64,000 bases of DNA from JABMQB01 sp963666575 (GCA_963666575.2 CAXXYG010000018.1:365561-429560); one strand, 5' to 3'. Shown: positions 55,009 to 64,000, counted from the first letter of the stretch. The notes: generated from the letters alone by a model not told the origin. Made by a program: numbers and translations.

Positions 55009-56097
55009 ATGTTGAATGTCAGAAATGCAAAATTAATTTTAGAAGATGGCACTGTTTTTACGGGTAAATCTTTCGGATATGAAAAGTCAGTAGCAGGCGA
55101 GGTAGTATTTTATACTGCCATGACTGGTTATCCTGAAAGTTTAACCGATCCTTCATACACGGGGCAAATCCTTGTATCGACTTATCCCATGATTGGCAAC
55201 TATGGTGTGCCTTCAGATGAATCAACAAATGGAATATTTAAATTTTTTGAATCGAACAAAGTTCATATTTCAGGATTAATTATTTCAGACTATTCATTTG
55301 AATATAGCCATTGGAATGCCATTATGAGTTTAAGCGATTGGCTTAAAAAATGGAAAGTCCCGGGGCTTTTTGACATCGACACCAGGGCTTTAACAAAAAT
55401 ACTCAGGGAAAAGGGGTCACTTCTTGGAAAAATTGAGTTCGATGATGATGTAATTGAATTTAAAGACCCAAATAAAAATAACCTGGTTGATATTGTCAGT
55501 ACAAAAACCAAAGAGGTATACGGCGAAGGTGACCACCGTGTAGTGCTAATCGATTGTGGTGTTAAACACAATATTTTGCGATGCCTGCTTAAACGAAATA
55601 CAACAGTAATAAGAGTTCCCTGGGATTATGATTTTACCGGTGAAGATTACGACGGTGTATTCTTATCAAATGGGCCAGGCGATCCAGTCATGTGTTCTGA
55701 AACCGTTGCCAATCTTAAAAAAGCAATGAAAACTGAAAAACCTGTTATGGGAATTTGCCTGGGTAATCAATTATTGGCTCGTGCAGCCGGTGCCGATACT
55801 TATAAATTAAAATACGGCCACCGAAGTCATAACCAGCCGGTTTTATTAAAAGGAACCAACAAGTGTTATATTACATCGCAAAATCATGGTTATGCCGTTG
55901 AGCCATCAACTTTACCAAACGATTGGGAACCACTGTTCACCAATGTAAACGACAACACAAATGAAGGAATAAGGCATAAGACTAAACCTTATTTTTCAAC
56001 TCAATTTCACCCTGAGGCATCGAGTGGCCCTACTGACACTGAGTTTCTGTTTGATGATTTTATTGCAAACATCGTAAAATACAAATCGGGATTATAA
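55009..56097 (+). CDS. carA: Carbamoyl phosphate synthase, small (glutaminase) subunit
   Basis: A 362-residue class I glutamine amidotransferase subunit. The catalytic Cys250 is in VMGICLGNQLL, with His334 and Glu336 in QFHPEAS. The N-terminal CPSase domain (GYPESLTDPSYTGQILVSTY) is intact. It passes ammonia to CarB. The start at 55009 follows a leader with a terminator hairpin. carB begins 19 bases after its stop. Carbamoyl phosphate feeds both pyrimidines and arginine, fitting its place divergent from argR. Confidence 0.96.
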   Translation: MLNVRNAKLILEDGTVFTGKSFGYEKSVAGEVVFYTAMTGYPESLTDPSYTGQILVSTYPMIGNYGVPSDESTNGIFKFFESNKVHISGLIISDYSFEYSHWNAIMSLSDWLKKWKVPGLFDIDTRALTKILREKGSLLGKIEFDDDVIEFKDPNKNNLVDIVSTKTKEVYGEGDHRVVLIDCGVKHNILRCLLKRNTTVIRVPWDYDFTGEDYDGVFLSNGPGDPVMCSETVANLKKAMKTEKPVMGICLGNQLLARAAGADTYKLKYGHRSHNQPVLLKGTNKCYITSQNHGYAVEPSTLPNDWEPLFTNVNDNTNEGIRHKTKPYFSTQFHPEASSGPTDTEFLFDDFIANIVKYKSGL

Positions 56098-56116
56098 TAT
56101 TTAAACAGGCTACAAA

Positions 56117-59100
56117 ATGATTGATACACATATAAAAAAGGCATTAATCCTCGGCTCAGGAGCCCTAAAAATTGGAGAAGCCGGAGAATTTGATTATTCA
56201 GGTTCACAAGCACTTAAAGCCCTTAAAGAAGAAGGCGTTGAAACTATCCTTATAAACCCCAATATTGCTACTATCCAAACATCGGAAGATATTGCCGATA
56301 AAATTTATTTCTTGCCAATTACCCCTTATTTTGTTGAAGAAATTATAAAAAAGGAAAATCCACAAGGAATACTTTTGGCATTTGGTGGGCAAACCGCATT
56401 AAATTGTGGCGTTGAATTATTCAAATCAGGGGTTCTTGAGAAATACAATCTTGAAGTTGTAGGAACACCCGTTCAATCAATCATAGATACCGAAGACAGG
56501 GATATCTTTTCGAAAATGCTTGATGAAATTGATGTTCGGACTCCAAAAAGCATTGCCGCCAAAACCATGGAAGAAGCATGGCACGCTGCCGACGAACTTG
56601 GTTTTCCACTAATTATCAGGGCAGCCTACACTCTTGGTGGCCTGGGAAGTGGTTTTTGCGAAAATCAGGAAGAACTTAAAACCTTAGCGGCCAAAGCATT
56701 TTCATACTCCCCTCAGATATTGGTTGAAGAATCAATAAAAGGGTGGAAAGAGGTTGAATACGAAGTTGTTAGAGACAAATACGACAACTGTATTACGGTA
56801 TGTAATATGGAGAATTTCGATCCACTGGGAATCCACACGGGCGAAAGTATTGTTGTTGCTCCATCGCAAACTTTAACCAATGCCGAATACCACAAATTAA
56901 GGGCTATATCAATAAAAATTATTCGTAGAGTAGGCGTAATTGGAGAATGTAATGTTCAATTTGCTTTGGACCCTAATTCAGAAGATTACCGTGTAATAGA
57001 AGTAAACGCGAGGCTTTCTCGATCATCGGCACTAGCTTCAAAAGCAACTGGTTATCCGTTGGCATTTGTTGCTGCCAAATTAGGCTTAGGGTATGGTTTA
57101 CATGAACTAAAAAATTCGGTTACAAAAGTAACCACTGCTTGTTTTGAGCCATCGCTCGATTACATTGTGGTTAAAATACCTCGTTGGGACCTGACAAAAT
57201 TTACAGGAGTTTCAAAAAACATTGGTAGCTCAATGAAAAGTGTTGGCGAAATTATGGCTATAGGCCGTTCTTTTGAAGAAGCTATTCAAAAAGGAATCAG
57301 GATGGTAGGTATAGGCATGCATGGATTTGTTGCCAATACGGGAGAAATAGAATTGAAAGAAGTTGAAAGCGAACTCAGTGAGCCAACCGACCGAAGAATA
57401 TTTGCCATTGCCGAAGCATTTAACAGAAATTACACTGTTGATGAATTATTTGAAAAAACGAAAATCGACAGGTGGTTCTTATACAAACTGAAAAATATTC
57501 ATGATATAAAAAACCTGCTATCTGAAAACAATACTTTAAATGCACTTCATAATGATCTTTTTTTAAAAGCTAAAAAAGCCGGATTTTCTGATTTTCAATT
57601 AGCTCGTTTAGTATTAAAAAGTAACAATACTAATATTCACCAAGACCTTTTAACAGTAAGGTCGGAAAGGAAAAAAAGAGGTATTGTCCCGGTGGTGAAA
57701 CAAATTGATACACTTGCTGGAGAATACCCGGCTCAAACTAACTATTTGTACTTAACATACAACGGAACTGAAAACGACGTTGACTATGTTAACGACCACC
57801 AATCAGTTATTGTGCTTGGTTCGGGTGCTTATAGAATTGGGAGCTCAGTTGAATTTGACTGGTGTAGTGTGAATGCCATAAACAGTATTCACAAGGAGGG
57901 TTACCGGTCGGTAATGATCAATTATAATCCTGAAACGGTAAGTACCGATTACGACAGTTGCGACAGGCTCTATTTCGATGAATTAACATTTGAAAGGGTG
58001 ATGGACATTATCGACCTTGAAAATCCTCATGGTGTTATTGTTTCGATGGGTGGCCAAATTCCGAATAACCTGGCTATGAAACTTCACAATCAGGAAGTCC
58101 CTGTATTGGGAACATCGCCAGTTAAAATTGACAATGCCGAGGACCGTGAGAAATTTTCATCGTTGCTTGACACATTAAATGTTGACCAACCAAGATGGGC
58201 TAAGTTGTCAACATTCGAAGAAATAGATAAATTTATTGACGAAGTTGGATTTCCTGTGTTAATTCGCCCGTCATATGTTTTATCGGGGGCTGCAATGAAT
58301 GTTGTTTCAAATCCTGACCAACTCAGGCATTTTTTAACTATGGCTGCCAATGTTTCAAAAGAACATCCGGTTGTAGTATCTGAATTTATTGAGCAAGCCA
58401 AAGAAATTGAAATAGATGCAGTTGCCAAAAATGGTGAAATAATTGCTTATGCCATATCGGAACATGTTGAATTTGCAGGAGTTCATTCGGGTGATGCAAC
58501 CATTGTTTTCCCACCTCAGAAATTATATATTGAAACAATCAGGAGGGTTAAAAAGATTAGCCGTGAAATAGCTAAAGGACTTGAAATATCAGGGCCGTTT
58601 AACATGCAATTATTAGCAAAAGACAACGATATTAAAGTAATTGAATGTAACCTAAGGGCATCGCGTAGTTTCCCATTTGTTTCGAAAGTGATGAAATTGA
58701 ACCTGATTGACATTGCTACACAAGTTATGTTGGGTAAAGATGTTCAGAAACCTGATAAATCAGCCTTCGAACTGGATTACGTAGGTGTAAAGGCACCTCA
58801 ATTTTCGTTTGCAAGGCTCCTAAATGCCGATCCGGTATTAGGTGTTGACATGTCATCGACAGGAGAAGTTGGTTGTATTGGTGAAAATTACTACGAAGCA
58901 ATCCTGAAAGCGATGCTTTCGGTTGGTTATACTTTTCCAAAGAAAAACATATTATTTTCATCAGGCCCTTCACGTTCAAAAGTAGAACTTTTGGCTAGCG
59001 CTAAAATGTTAAAAGAAAAGGGCTATAATTTGTTTGCAACAGAAGGCACGCACCGTTTTTTCAGCGACAATGGGATTGAAAATACGTTACTGCATTGGCC

Positions 59101-59344
59101 CGACGAAGAAGACAGGCAGCCAAACATTACCAATTATATTAAAGAGAAAAAGATAGACCTTGTGGTTAATATTCCTAAAAACCATACAACCCGTGAACTT
59201 AATAATGGCTATAAAATCAGAAGGAATTCCATTGATTTTAACATCCCATTGATTACTAACGCACGTGTTGCAAGTGCCTTTATCTACGCCATTTGCAAAT
59301 ACAAACAAGAAGATGTTTCAGTTACCTCGTGGGATAAATATTAA
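56117..59344 (+). CDS. carB: Carbamoyl phosphate synthase, large subunit
   Basis: A 1075-residue enzyme made of two homologous ATP-grasp halves. Half 1 begins ALILGSGALKIGEAGEFDYS, half 2 VIVLGSGAYRIGSSVEFDW, each with GGQ and SMKSVGEIMAI-type motifs (second half SSTGEVGCIG). The C-terminal MGS-like domain (about 930-1075, GYNLFATEGTHRFF) is the allosteric region, usually sensing UMP and ornithine. It follows carA by 19 bases and is closed by a strong terminator. No defects seen. Confidence 0.97.
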   Translation: MIDTHIKKALILGSGALKIGEAGEFDYSGSQALKALKEEGVETILINPNIATIQTSEDIADKIYFLPITPYFVEEIIKKENPQGILLAFGGQTALNCGVELFKSGVLEKYNLEVVGTPVQSIIDTEDRDIFSKMLDEIDVRTPKSIAAKTMEEAWHAADELGFPLIIRAAYTLGGLGSGFCENQEELKTLAAKAFSYSPQILVEESIKGWKEVEYEVVRDKYDNCITVCNMENFDPLGIHTGESIVVAPSQTLTNAEYHKLRAISIKIIRRVGVIGECNVQFALDPNSEDYRVIEVNARLSRSSALASKATGYPLAFVAAKLGLGYGLHELKNSVTKVTTACFEPSLDYIVVKIPRWDLTKFTGVSKNIGSSMKSVGEIMAIGRSFEEAIQKGIRMVGIGMHGFVANTGEIELKEVESELSEPTDRRIFAIAEAFNRNYTVDELFEKTKIDRWFLYKLKNIHDIKNLLSENNTLNALHNDLFLKAKKAGFSDFQLARLVLKSNNTNIHQDLLTVRSERKKRGIVPVVKQIDTLAGEYPAQTNYLYLTYNGTENDVDYVNDHQSVIVLGSGAYRIGSSVEFDWCSVNAINSIHKEGYRSVMINYNPETVSTDYDSCDRLYFDELTFERVMDIIDLENPHGVIVSMGGQIPNNLAMKLHNQEVPVLGTSPVKIDNAEDREKFSSLLDTLNVDQPRWAKLSTFEEIDKFIDEVGFPVLIRPSYVLSGAAMNVVSNPDQLRHFLTMAANVSKEHPVVVSEFIEQAKEIEIDAVAKNGEIIAYAISEHVEFAGVHSGDATIVFPPQKLYIETIRRVKKISREIAKGLEISGPFNMQLLAKDNDIKVIECNLRASRSFPFVSKVMKLNLIDIATQVMLGKDVQKPDKSAFELDYVGVKAPQFSFARLLNADPVLGVDMSSTGEVGCIGENYYEAILKAMLSVGYTFPKKNILFSSGPSRSKVELLASAKMLKEKGYNLFATEGTHRFFSDNGIENTLLHWPDEEDRQPNITNYIKEKKIDLVVNIPKNHTTRELNNGYKIRRNSIDFNIPLITNARVASAFIYAICKYKQEDVSVTSWDKY

Positions 59345-59347
59345 ATT

Positions 59348-59374
59348 AAAAAGCCGGCAAATAGCCGGCTTTTT
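59348..59374 (+). terminator. Intrinsic terminator after carB
   Basis: AAAAAGCCGGC (59348-59358) and GCCGGCTTTTT (59364-59374) form a perfect 11-base stem with loop AAATA, just after the carB stop. On the minus strand the same hairpin could end the small gene at 59413-59580. Confidence 0.88.
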
Positions 59375-59412
59375 AATTATACAGTATATATTATAAAATA
59401 AAATGATTTCTA

Positions 59413-59580
59413 TTAATTCATTAATAATTTAATCACCCATTCTACTTTCTCAGTTTTTACTACCATCGACTTCTTAGTCAACTCTCTCGGAATTTCGATT
59501 TTTACTAACCAAACTTTTGTTTTCAACTTTTCCATCTTGCCGCCAATTTTCGGTAATTGTTTGTTGTTTTCTGCTTTCAT
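59413..59580 (-). CDS. Small basic protein, 55 residues
   Basis: This is a short open frame with a convincing protein composition: it starts MKAENNKQLPKIGGKMEKLK, then has WLVKIEIPREL and ends VEWVIKLLMN. It is rich in Lys, has two Trp, and is predicted to be one or two helices with no signal peptide. It lies between the carB terminator and the metal-binding lipoprotein gene, on the minus strand, ending 38 bases from the carB terminator. I recognise no family. Regular codon choice and lack of stops favour a real gene, but homology is untested. Confidence 0.55.
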   Translation of the reverse strand: MKAENNKQLPKIGGKMEKLKTKVWLVKIEIPRELTKKSMVVKTEKVEWVIKLLMN

Positions 59581-59734
59581 GTCTTATTTTACAAATATCA
59601 TACCACAAATGCTAAATCATGCATTATGAGTTTAATAATATAGATGAAAAATTAGCTAAAAGGTTGCTCGCATAAAACAAAAAAGGTGATAATTTATAAA
59701 CTACCACCTCTTAATAAACCAAAATTAATCAAAC

Positions 59735-60046
59735 CTAATCACTCCCCTTTACTATATATCCTCTCTTTTTGATCTGATTGACTATATCTTCCCTACTTGT
59801 TTTGTTAATATCGAAGGCAACAACAGCTGTTGAGTCGGCAAAACTTGCTGCAACCGTTTTTATTCCTTCCAATTCATTCACTCCTTTTACGATTGAATTT
59901 TCGCAATTGGTACACGTCATTCCTTCAACCTGAAATGTTACTTCCACAAATTCAGCTTGAGTAGTTTGTTTTGCTTCTTTTTTAGTATTTGCCGATTGAC
60001 AAGAAACCGCAAACAAAAAAACAGCCAGTATTAAAATTCGATTCAT
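59735..60046 (-). CDS. Heavy-metal-associated (HMA) lipoprotein
   Basis: A 103-residue protein with a lipoprotein signal (LFAVSC, Cys at residue 16) and one HMA domain: VEGMTCTNCENSIV (metal-binding CxxC in GMTCTNC), then GIKTVAASFADSTAVVAFD and IKKRGYIV. Such domains carry copper or other soft metals. Lipid anchoring places it outside the cytoplasm, so it may bind metal in the periplasm. It lies four bases after the DUF302 gene stop and so probably shares its transcript. Confidence 0.88.
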   Translation of the reverse strand: MNRILILAVFLFAVSCQSANTKKEAKQTTQAEFVEVTFQVEGMTCTNCENSIVKGVNELEGIKTVAASFADSTAVVAFDINKTSREDIVNQIKKRGYIVKGSD

Positions 60047-60050
60047 ACAA

Positions 60051-60530
60051 TTAGTTTTTAATTATTGGACTTAATATTTGCTCATTTTCAATTGCCACTT
60101 CACCCATTATACCTTTAACTTTTTTGCCCATAAATTTTGAAAACAAACCGGCATTTAACCTCGAGATATATGTTTTTCCATTTTTCCTTTCATATACAGC
60201 AACCCTGCATGGCATCAAAGCCGAAACAAGCCTCTCTTCATTACTCCCTAAAATTTTGCTGGCATGTTGTGCCTGGCACATCGAAAATACTTTTACCGGC
60301 ATGACATCAAAACCATTCTTTTTCATGGTTGCCTGTAAATCGTATTGATGAGGCATACTCCATTTGTTCTCAGCTGTTAATTCAACAAGCTTTTCAGTAG
60401 TTTCATTAAAACTTAATTTACTTTCATTTTCAAGAAACATTTGTCGGGGTAGAATAACCGCAACCGCAATTGCGGTTAATATTATTCCTGATATTAAACC
60501 AATTATAAACATTACCATTTTATTTTTCAT
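60051..60530 (-). CDS. DUF302-family membrane-anchored protein
   Basis: I choose the ATG at 60530 (MKNKMVMFIIGLISGII), giving 159 residues with an N-terminal membrane helix. The rest is a DUF302 domain: WSMPHQYDLQATMKKNG, FSMCQAQHASKIL and LMPCRVAVYERKNGKTYIS, with two conserved Cys. The function of DUF302 is unknown; it is often near metal or redox genes. The HMA lipoprotein gene starts four bases after its stop, which supports a metal-linked role as inference. Confidence 0.85.
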   Translation of the reverse strand: MKNKMVMFIIGLISGIILTAIAVAVILPRQMFLENESKLSFNETTEKLVELTAENKWSMPHQYDLQATMKKNGFDVMPVKVFSMCQAQHASKILGSNEERLVSALMPCRVAVYERKNGKTYISRLNAGLFSKFMGKKVKGIMGEVAIENEQILSPIIKN

Positions 60531-60659
60531 GATTATTAATTTATCAAAGATACAACAATTCGAAGTATATAGATATAACAATATGAACTAAAATAAGTTT
60601 ATTAAAATTCGAAAAATGAGATACAAAAGTTATAGGTTTTTTGGTAGAGTTATATTTTA

Positions 60660-61367
60660 TCAGCCAAGTAGCTGAATAACTTCCTTTTTATACATACGTC
60701 CAATAGGAATCTTTTTCTTCCCAACTTCAACAAATCCGGCGCCAATCGATTTTATTTTATTAATAGACACAATAAAACTACGGTGCACACGAATAAATTT
60801 ATCCTCAGGAAGCAAATCGGCAACAGCACTTATCCTTTCTTTGGTTGTAATTTTACCGACTTCAGTATAAACCAAAATATAATCACCAAAACTTTCAATA
60901 AAAACTATTTCATCGAGGATTAATTTGTGATGTTTTTTATCAGCTTTGAGGAAAATAAAATTTTGCTTTTTAGCTGGATCTTCAATATTTGGCTCAGAAG
61001 GCTCAACGGCTGAAGAATTATTTTCGAGGAATTTATTAATTGTTTTTGCAAACCGCTCAAACGAAATGGGTTTTAAGAGGTAATCCATTACGTTTAACTC
61101 AAATGCATCGACTGCATAATCACGGTATGCAGTGGTAAAAATAACTATTGGGGGATGTACCAATGACCGTATAAAATCGACACCGGTAATTTGTGGCATC
61201 TGAATATCGCAAAACAAAAGGTCGATACGTTTTTTCGAAAGGACCTGCATTGCTTCCAAAGCATTTGCACATTCAGCTTCTACTATAAAACCTTCGAACG
61301 CCGAAAGGTGGTTTCGTATTATCCTCCTGGCAATCGGCTCGTCATCAACAATTACACATTTATACAT
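60660..61367 (-). CDS. LytTR-family response regulator
   Basis: A 235-residue two-component regulator. The receiver domain (1-120) has VDDEP, the phosphoacceptor Asp54 in LFCDIQMPQITG, TTAY and LLKP. The LytTR DNA-binding domain (about 135-235) has FLKADKKHHKLILDEIVFIES and FIRVHRSFIVSINKIKSIG. Its partner kinase lies one base upstream on the same strand. LytTR regulators bind direct repeats; targets here are not evident. Confidence 0.94.
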   Translation of the reverse strand: MYKCVIVDDEPIARRIIRNHLSAFEGFIVEAECANALEAMQVLSKKRIDLLFCDIQMPQITGVDFIRSLVHPPIVIFTTAYRDYAVDAFELNVMDYLLKPISFERFAKTINKFLENNSSAVEPSEPNIEDPAKKQNFIFLKADKKHHKLILDEIVFIESFGDYILVYTEVGKITTKERISAVADLLPEDKFIRVHRSFIVSINKIKSIGAGFVEVGKKKIPIGRMYKKEVIQLLG

Positions 61368-61368
61368 T

Positions 61369-62424
61369 TTAATCCTCCAGTTCGATAGTTAAAAATACTG
61401 AATAGATTTCGTTTTTATCATCAATTGCCAAATTGAATTTGTCATTATACAACAACTCAAGTCTTTTTCTGACATTCGAAAGCCCGATCCCTTTTGATTC
61501 AACAGGCTGTTTTACCATAGGCTTTGAATTTGCAATAGCAAAATCGAGCGTTTTATTGGCCAATTTAATATCAATTGAAACCTCCCCATTTTCGGGTTGA
61601 TTACTTACTCCGTGCTTAAAGGCATTCTCAACAAATGGCAAGAGTAAAAGTGGGGCAATTTTTAATCCCTCAGTAATTTCCGGAAATAAAAAACTCAATT
61701 TTAATTTTTCAGAATACCGAATTTTTTCAATCTCAACATAGTTTTTCAGGTTTTTTATCTCTTCTGAAAGAGGCACTTTTGTTTCGTCGCAACGGTATAA
61801 AATATAGTCAAGAATTTCAGAGAAACGAAGTACCAAATCAGGCGCACCATCCGATTTTTCGAGGGTTAATCCATATATATTGTTAAGTGTATTAAACAAA
61901 AAATGTGGATGGATTTGAGCTTTGAGAAGTTTTAATTCAGCTTCTTTTAATTTAAGTTCAGTTTTGTACCTTATTTTATGAAGGCTGGCATTTTTCTTTT
62001 GTATTTCGAATGAATTACGAGCGAGCAAAATGGCGGTTGCAATAATTATAATAAAGTACATTCCCACAATTAAAAGTACCGCATCAAACGAAGCCGGGTC
62101 CATTTTATACATTTCGTAATTACTGATAATAACAAAAACAAACAAAGTGATCATCAGTTCCAACCAAACCGAATAGACCATTGCATAAAATAAAAACAAA
62201 ATAAATTTTCCATATTTTTTAGCAAATAAATACCTGGGAATCAGAAAATAATTGATAAAATAAGTGATGCCTATTGAAAGGGGAAATAACAATGTGGCAA
62301 AAATAATGGTAATGGTGTAATCACGGTTGGCCCTTCCAAAAAAAATTATAAAAAAAACATAAGCCAGAATCCAAAAAAGGATATGGGAAACAACTGTGTA
62401 AAACTTATGTCCGAAATATCTCAT
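61369..62424 (-). CDS. LytS-type sensor histidine kinase
   Basis: A 351-residue kinase with four N-terminal membrane helices (about 10-130), a short coiled linker, and a His_kinase domain. The phospho-His is in KAQIHPHFLFNTLNNIYG, the N box is PFVENAFKHGV, and the G box is GIGLSNVRKRLELLY. No periplasmic sensor domain is evident, so the signal is probably sensed in the membrane. It is followed by the LytTR regulator gene after one base. Confidence 0.93.
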   Translation of the reverse strand: MRYFGHKFYTVVSHILFWILAYVFFIIFFGRANRDYTITIIFATLLFPLSIGITYFINYFLIPRYLFAKKYGKFILFLFYAMVYSVWLELMITLFVFVIISNYEMYKMDPASFDAVLLIVGMYFIIIIATAILLARNSFEIQKKNASLHKIRYKTELKLKEAELKLLKAQIHPHFLFNTLNNIYGLTLEKSDGAPDLVLRFSEILDYILYRCDETKVPLSEEIKNLKNYVEIEKIRYSEKLKLSFLFPEITEGLKIAPLLLLPFVENAFKHGVSNQPENGEVSIDIKLANKTLDFAIANSKPMVKQPVESKGIGLSNVRKRLELLYNDKFNLAIDDKNEIYSVFLTIELED

Positions 62425-62653
62425 TTAACTATTCTAAGAATAATTATGCATATTACATTTTCTGCAACTGGTATACAATTTTAATCGATAAACTTCAAAA
62501 CTAAAGGTATTTCAACCATAACTGATGCAATTTCGTCGAAAACTTTGTATTTTGGTTGTATCAATTCATAATTATACCGTTAAACGATAAAATTTCAATT
62601 ACAAAAATTTCATTCATAAAATTGTTGCTATTATTAATTAAAATTAAAAAATC

Positions 62654-63031
62654 ATGAATGTAATTGAATTATTTAAAATGGGCGGAATGTTGTTTATGGT
62701 TACGATCACCATTTTAGCTGTGGCAATGATTTACATATCTGTAAAAAGTTGTATCAATGTATTTGTTAAAAAGGACTATAGTGGCGCTGGAGTAAACTAC
62801 ATTTTATTATTCGGTAGCTTAGCCGTAACCATAGGTTTTTTAGCACAGGCAATAGGTTTGTTTCAGGCATTTTCGGCCATTCAGAGAGCAGCAGATATAT
62901 CTCCGGCAATTGTTGCAGGTGGAATAAAGGTAAGTATGATTACTCCATTATTTGGATCGTTTATTTTTATTATTTCGCTACCAATTTGGTTTGTTCTGAG
63001 AGAAAAAATAAAAATGACTAAAAATGACTAA
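62654..63031 (+). CDS. Small MotA/TolQ/ExbB-like membrane protein
   Basis: A 125-residue protein with three helices: about 10-30, 45-72 and 90-115. The segment FQAFSAIQRAADISPAIVAGGI followed by SMITPLFGS resembles the last two helices of ExbB/TolQ proton channels (GLFGTVWGI and VAPGIAEALL-type region). Typical ExbB and TolQ proteins are longer and are followed by ExbD/TolR, which are absent here. It stands alone, divergent from the histidine kinase and convergent with lon. It is probably a member of a small MotA/TolQ/ExbB group; function unknown. Confidence 0.7.
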   Translation: MNVIELFKMGGMLFMVTITILAVAMIYISVKSCINVFVKKDYSGAGVNYILLFGSLAVTIGFLAQAIGLFQAFSAIQRAADISPAIVAGGIKVSMITPLFGSFIFIISLPIWFVLREKIKMTKND

Positions 63032-63134
63032 TTCCCTTGCCGCTTACTCATTTAATTTCTATCAAAAAACCACGAAATATTATTACAACTCGAACTATTA
63101 AAGGTATAAAAACAATTAAATATTCAAATAAAAA

Positions 63135-63158
63135 AAGGCCGGTTGAAATACCGGCCTT
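63135..63158 (-). terminator. Intrinsic terminator after lon
   Basis: AAGGCCGGT (63135-63143) and ACCGGCCTT (63150-63158) form a perfect 9-base stem with a 6-base loop. On the minus strand a run of T follows directly, 7 bases past the lon stop. Confidence 0.87.
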
Positions 63159-63164
63159 ATATAA

Positions 63165-64000
63165 TTAACTAATTTTTACGGCATCATCCACTTTAGCTTT
63201 TAACAAAGCGACATCCAACACATCCATAATTGTTTTCACAAAATGAAAAGTTAATCCTTTGATGTACTCTTTTTTGATCTCTTCAAGATCTTTTTTATTT
63301 TGTTCCGAAATAATAATTTCTTTAATTCCGGCACGTTTGGCAGCCAGTATTTTTTCTTTTATTCCACCCACAGGCAATACCCTTCCACGTAAAGTAATTT
63401 CGCCGGTCATAGCAAGGTTCTTTTTACTTTCCGTTGAGTAAATGCCGAAGCCAACGATGTAACCATGGTAATACCTGCCGAAGGCCCGTCTTTAGGGATT
63501 GCACCTTCGGGGACATGAACATGTACGTTCCATTTTTCAAATACTTCGGGAGTCAATTCAAGTTGCTCAGCGTGCGATTTGAGGTACTCATGCGCGAGCA
63601 TAGCCGACTCTTTCATTACATCGCCCAGGTTGCCGGTTAATGTAAGTGCCCCCTTACCTTTGCTAAGGCTTGTTTCAACGTATAATATTTGGCCACCAAC
63701 TGCGGTCCAGGCCAAGCCTGTTACCACACCGGCAAATTCATTACCCTGATAAATTTCTTTTGTAAATTCATATACACCCAGGTATTCTTTTATATCAGCC
63801 TTTGTTAATTTTTTATTGTATGAATCTTCAAAGGCAATTTTTTTGGTGATCCGGCGGATTACTTTTGCAATTTTTTTATTTAATTCCCTAACACCCGATT
63901 CACGCGTATAATGCTCTACGATTAACTCTATAACATCTTTCGAGAAAGTAACATCCTCTTTTTTCAATCCATGGTTATCAAGTTGTTTTGGAATAAGGTG
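63165..64000 (-). CDS. lon: ATP-dependent protease Lon, 3' part, with one apparent frameshift
   Basis: The window ends inside the gene; the open frame continues to base 64000. Visible are the end of the ATPase domain (VIELIVEHYTRESGVRELNK) and the protease domain with VHVPEGAIPKDGPSAGITM, where Ser is the nucleophile, and KRAGI with the catalytic Lys. The frame breaks in the T5 at 63421-63425 between FTQRKVK and MTGEITLRGRVLP. One added base joins them, giving the conserved join AMTGEITLRG. This is opposite in sign to the other breaks in the window. I take it as a sequence error. Confidence 0.92.

Noticed and set aside
1..64000. Transfer RNA genes, CRISPR arrays, IS elements or prophage genes
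   Set aside because: I saw no cloverleaf-like GC-rich sequence in the gaps, no regular spacer arrays, and no transposase, integrase or phage proteins among the coding regions.

Overview
The window is a low-GC, gene-dense stretch of a Bacteroidota chromosome, most likely from a marine or sediment member of the Bacteroidales/Marinilabiliales type. The reasons are family content (6-bladed beta-propeller proteins with the IPLETTP motif, DUF4494, DUF6089, paired OmpH/Skp, a succinylornithine-type ArgF', HlyD/RND pumps), promoters of the TTTG-N18-TAnnTTTG type, and many short lipoprotein signals. I saw no rRNA, tRNA, CRISPR array, IS element or phage gene. I recognise no wholly new multi-gene system; the most unusual parts are the propeller/RND block and the argR-carA control region.

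Region 1 (1-17.5 kb, all + strand) is an envelope block. It holds the tail of an RND adaptor protein, a propeller gene, the three-gene sodium-pumping decarboxylase oadG-oadA-oadB, a propeller pair plus thioredoxin-like lipoprotein, two tandem RND permeases, and a second propeller pair. The adaptor lies 8.2 kb from its presumed permeases, with the Oad and propeller genes in between.

Region 2 (17.5-30 kb) is Bacteroidota housekeeping. On the minus strand run CBS protein, nadK, DUF6089, uppS, bamA, two ompH and murI. Divergent from them are pdxJ and an alpha/beta hydrolase, followed by malQ and a Gfo/Idh oxidoreductase on the minus strand. Between 21.68 and 25.99 kb five genes are broken by ten apparent single-base insertions, mostly in homopolymers. 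This looks like sequence error rather than biology.

Region 3 (30-42.9 kb) holds a U32 peptidase-family protein, two GT39-type membrane glycosyltransferases, a diacylglycerol-kinase-like lipid kinase overlapping an LTA-synthase-like sulfatase, an ammonium module (porin-like protein, glnK, amt), and two small conserved proteins.

Region 4 (43-59.4 kb) is amino acid biosynthesis: hisA-hisF-hisE, then a long minus-strand operon argR-GNAT-argG-argC-argD-proC-proB-proA-argF'. carA-carB diverge from argR. ArgR controls itself through two ARG boxes lying over its promoter, and carA has an intrinsic terminator in its leader. Carbamoyl phosphate from CarAB feeds ArgF', linking the two divergent operons.

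Region 5 (59.4-64 kb) carries an unlisted 55-residue protein gene, a heavy-metal-binding lipoprotein, a DUF302 membrane protein, a LytS/LytTR-type two-component pair, a lone small ExbB/TolQ-like protein, and the 3' end of lon, which contains one apparent base deletion.
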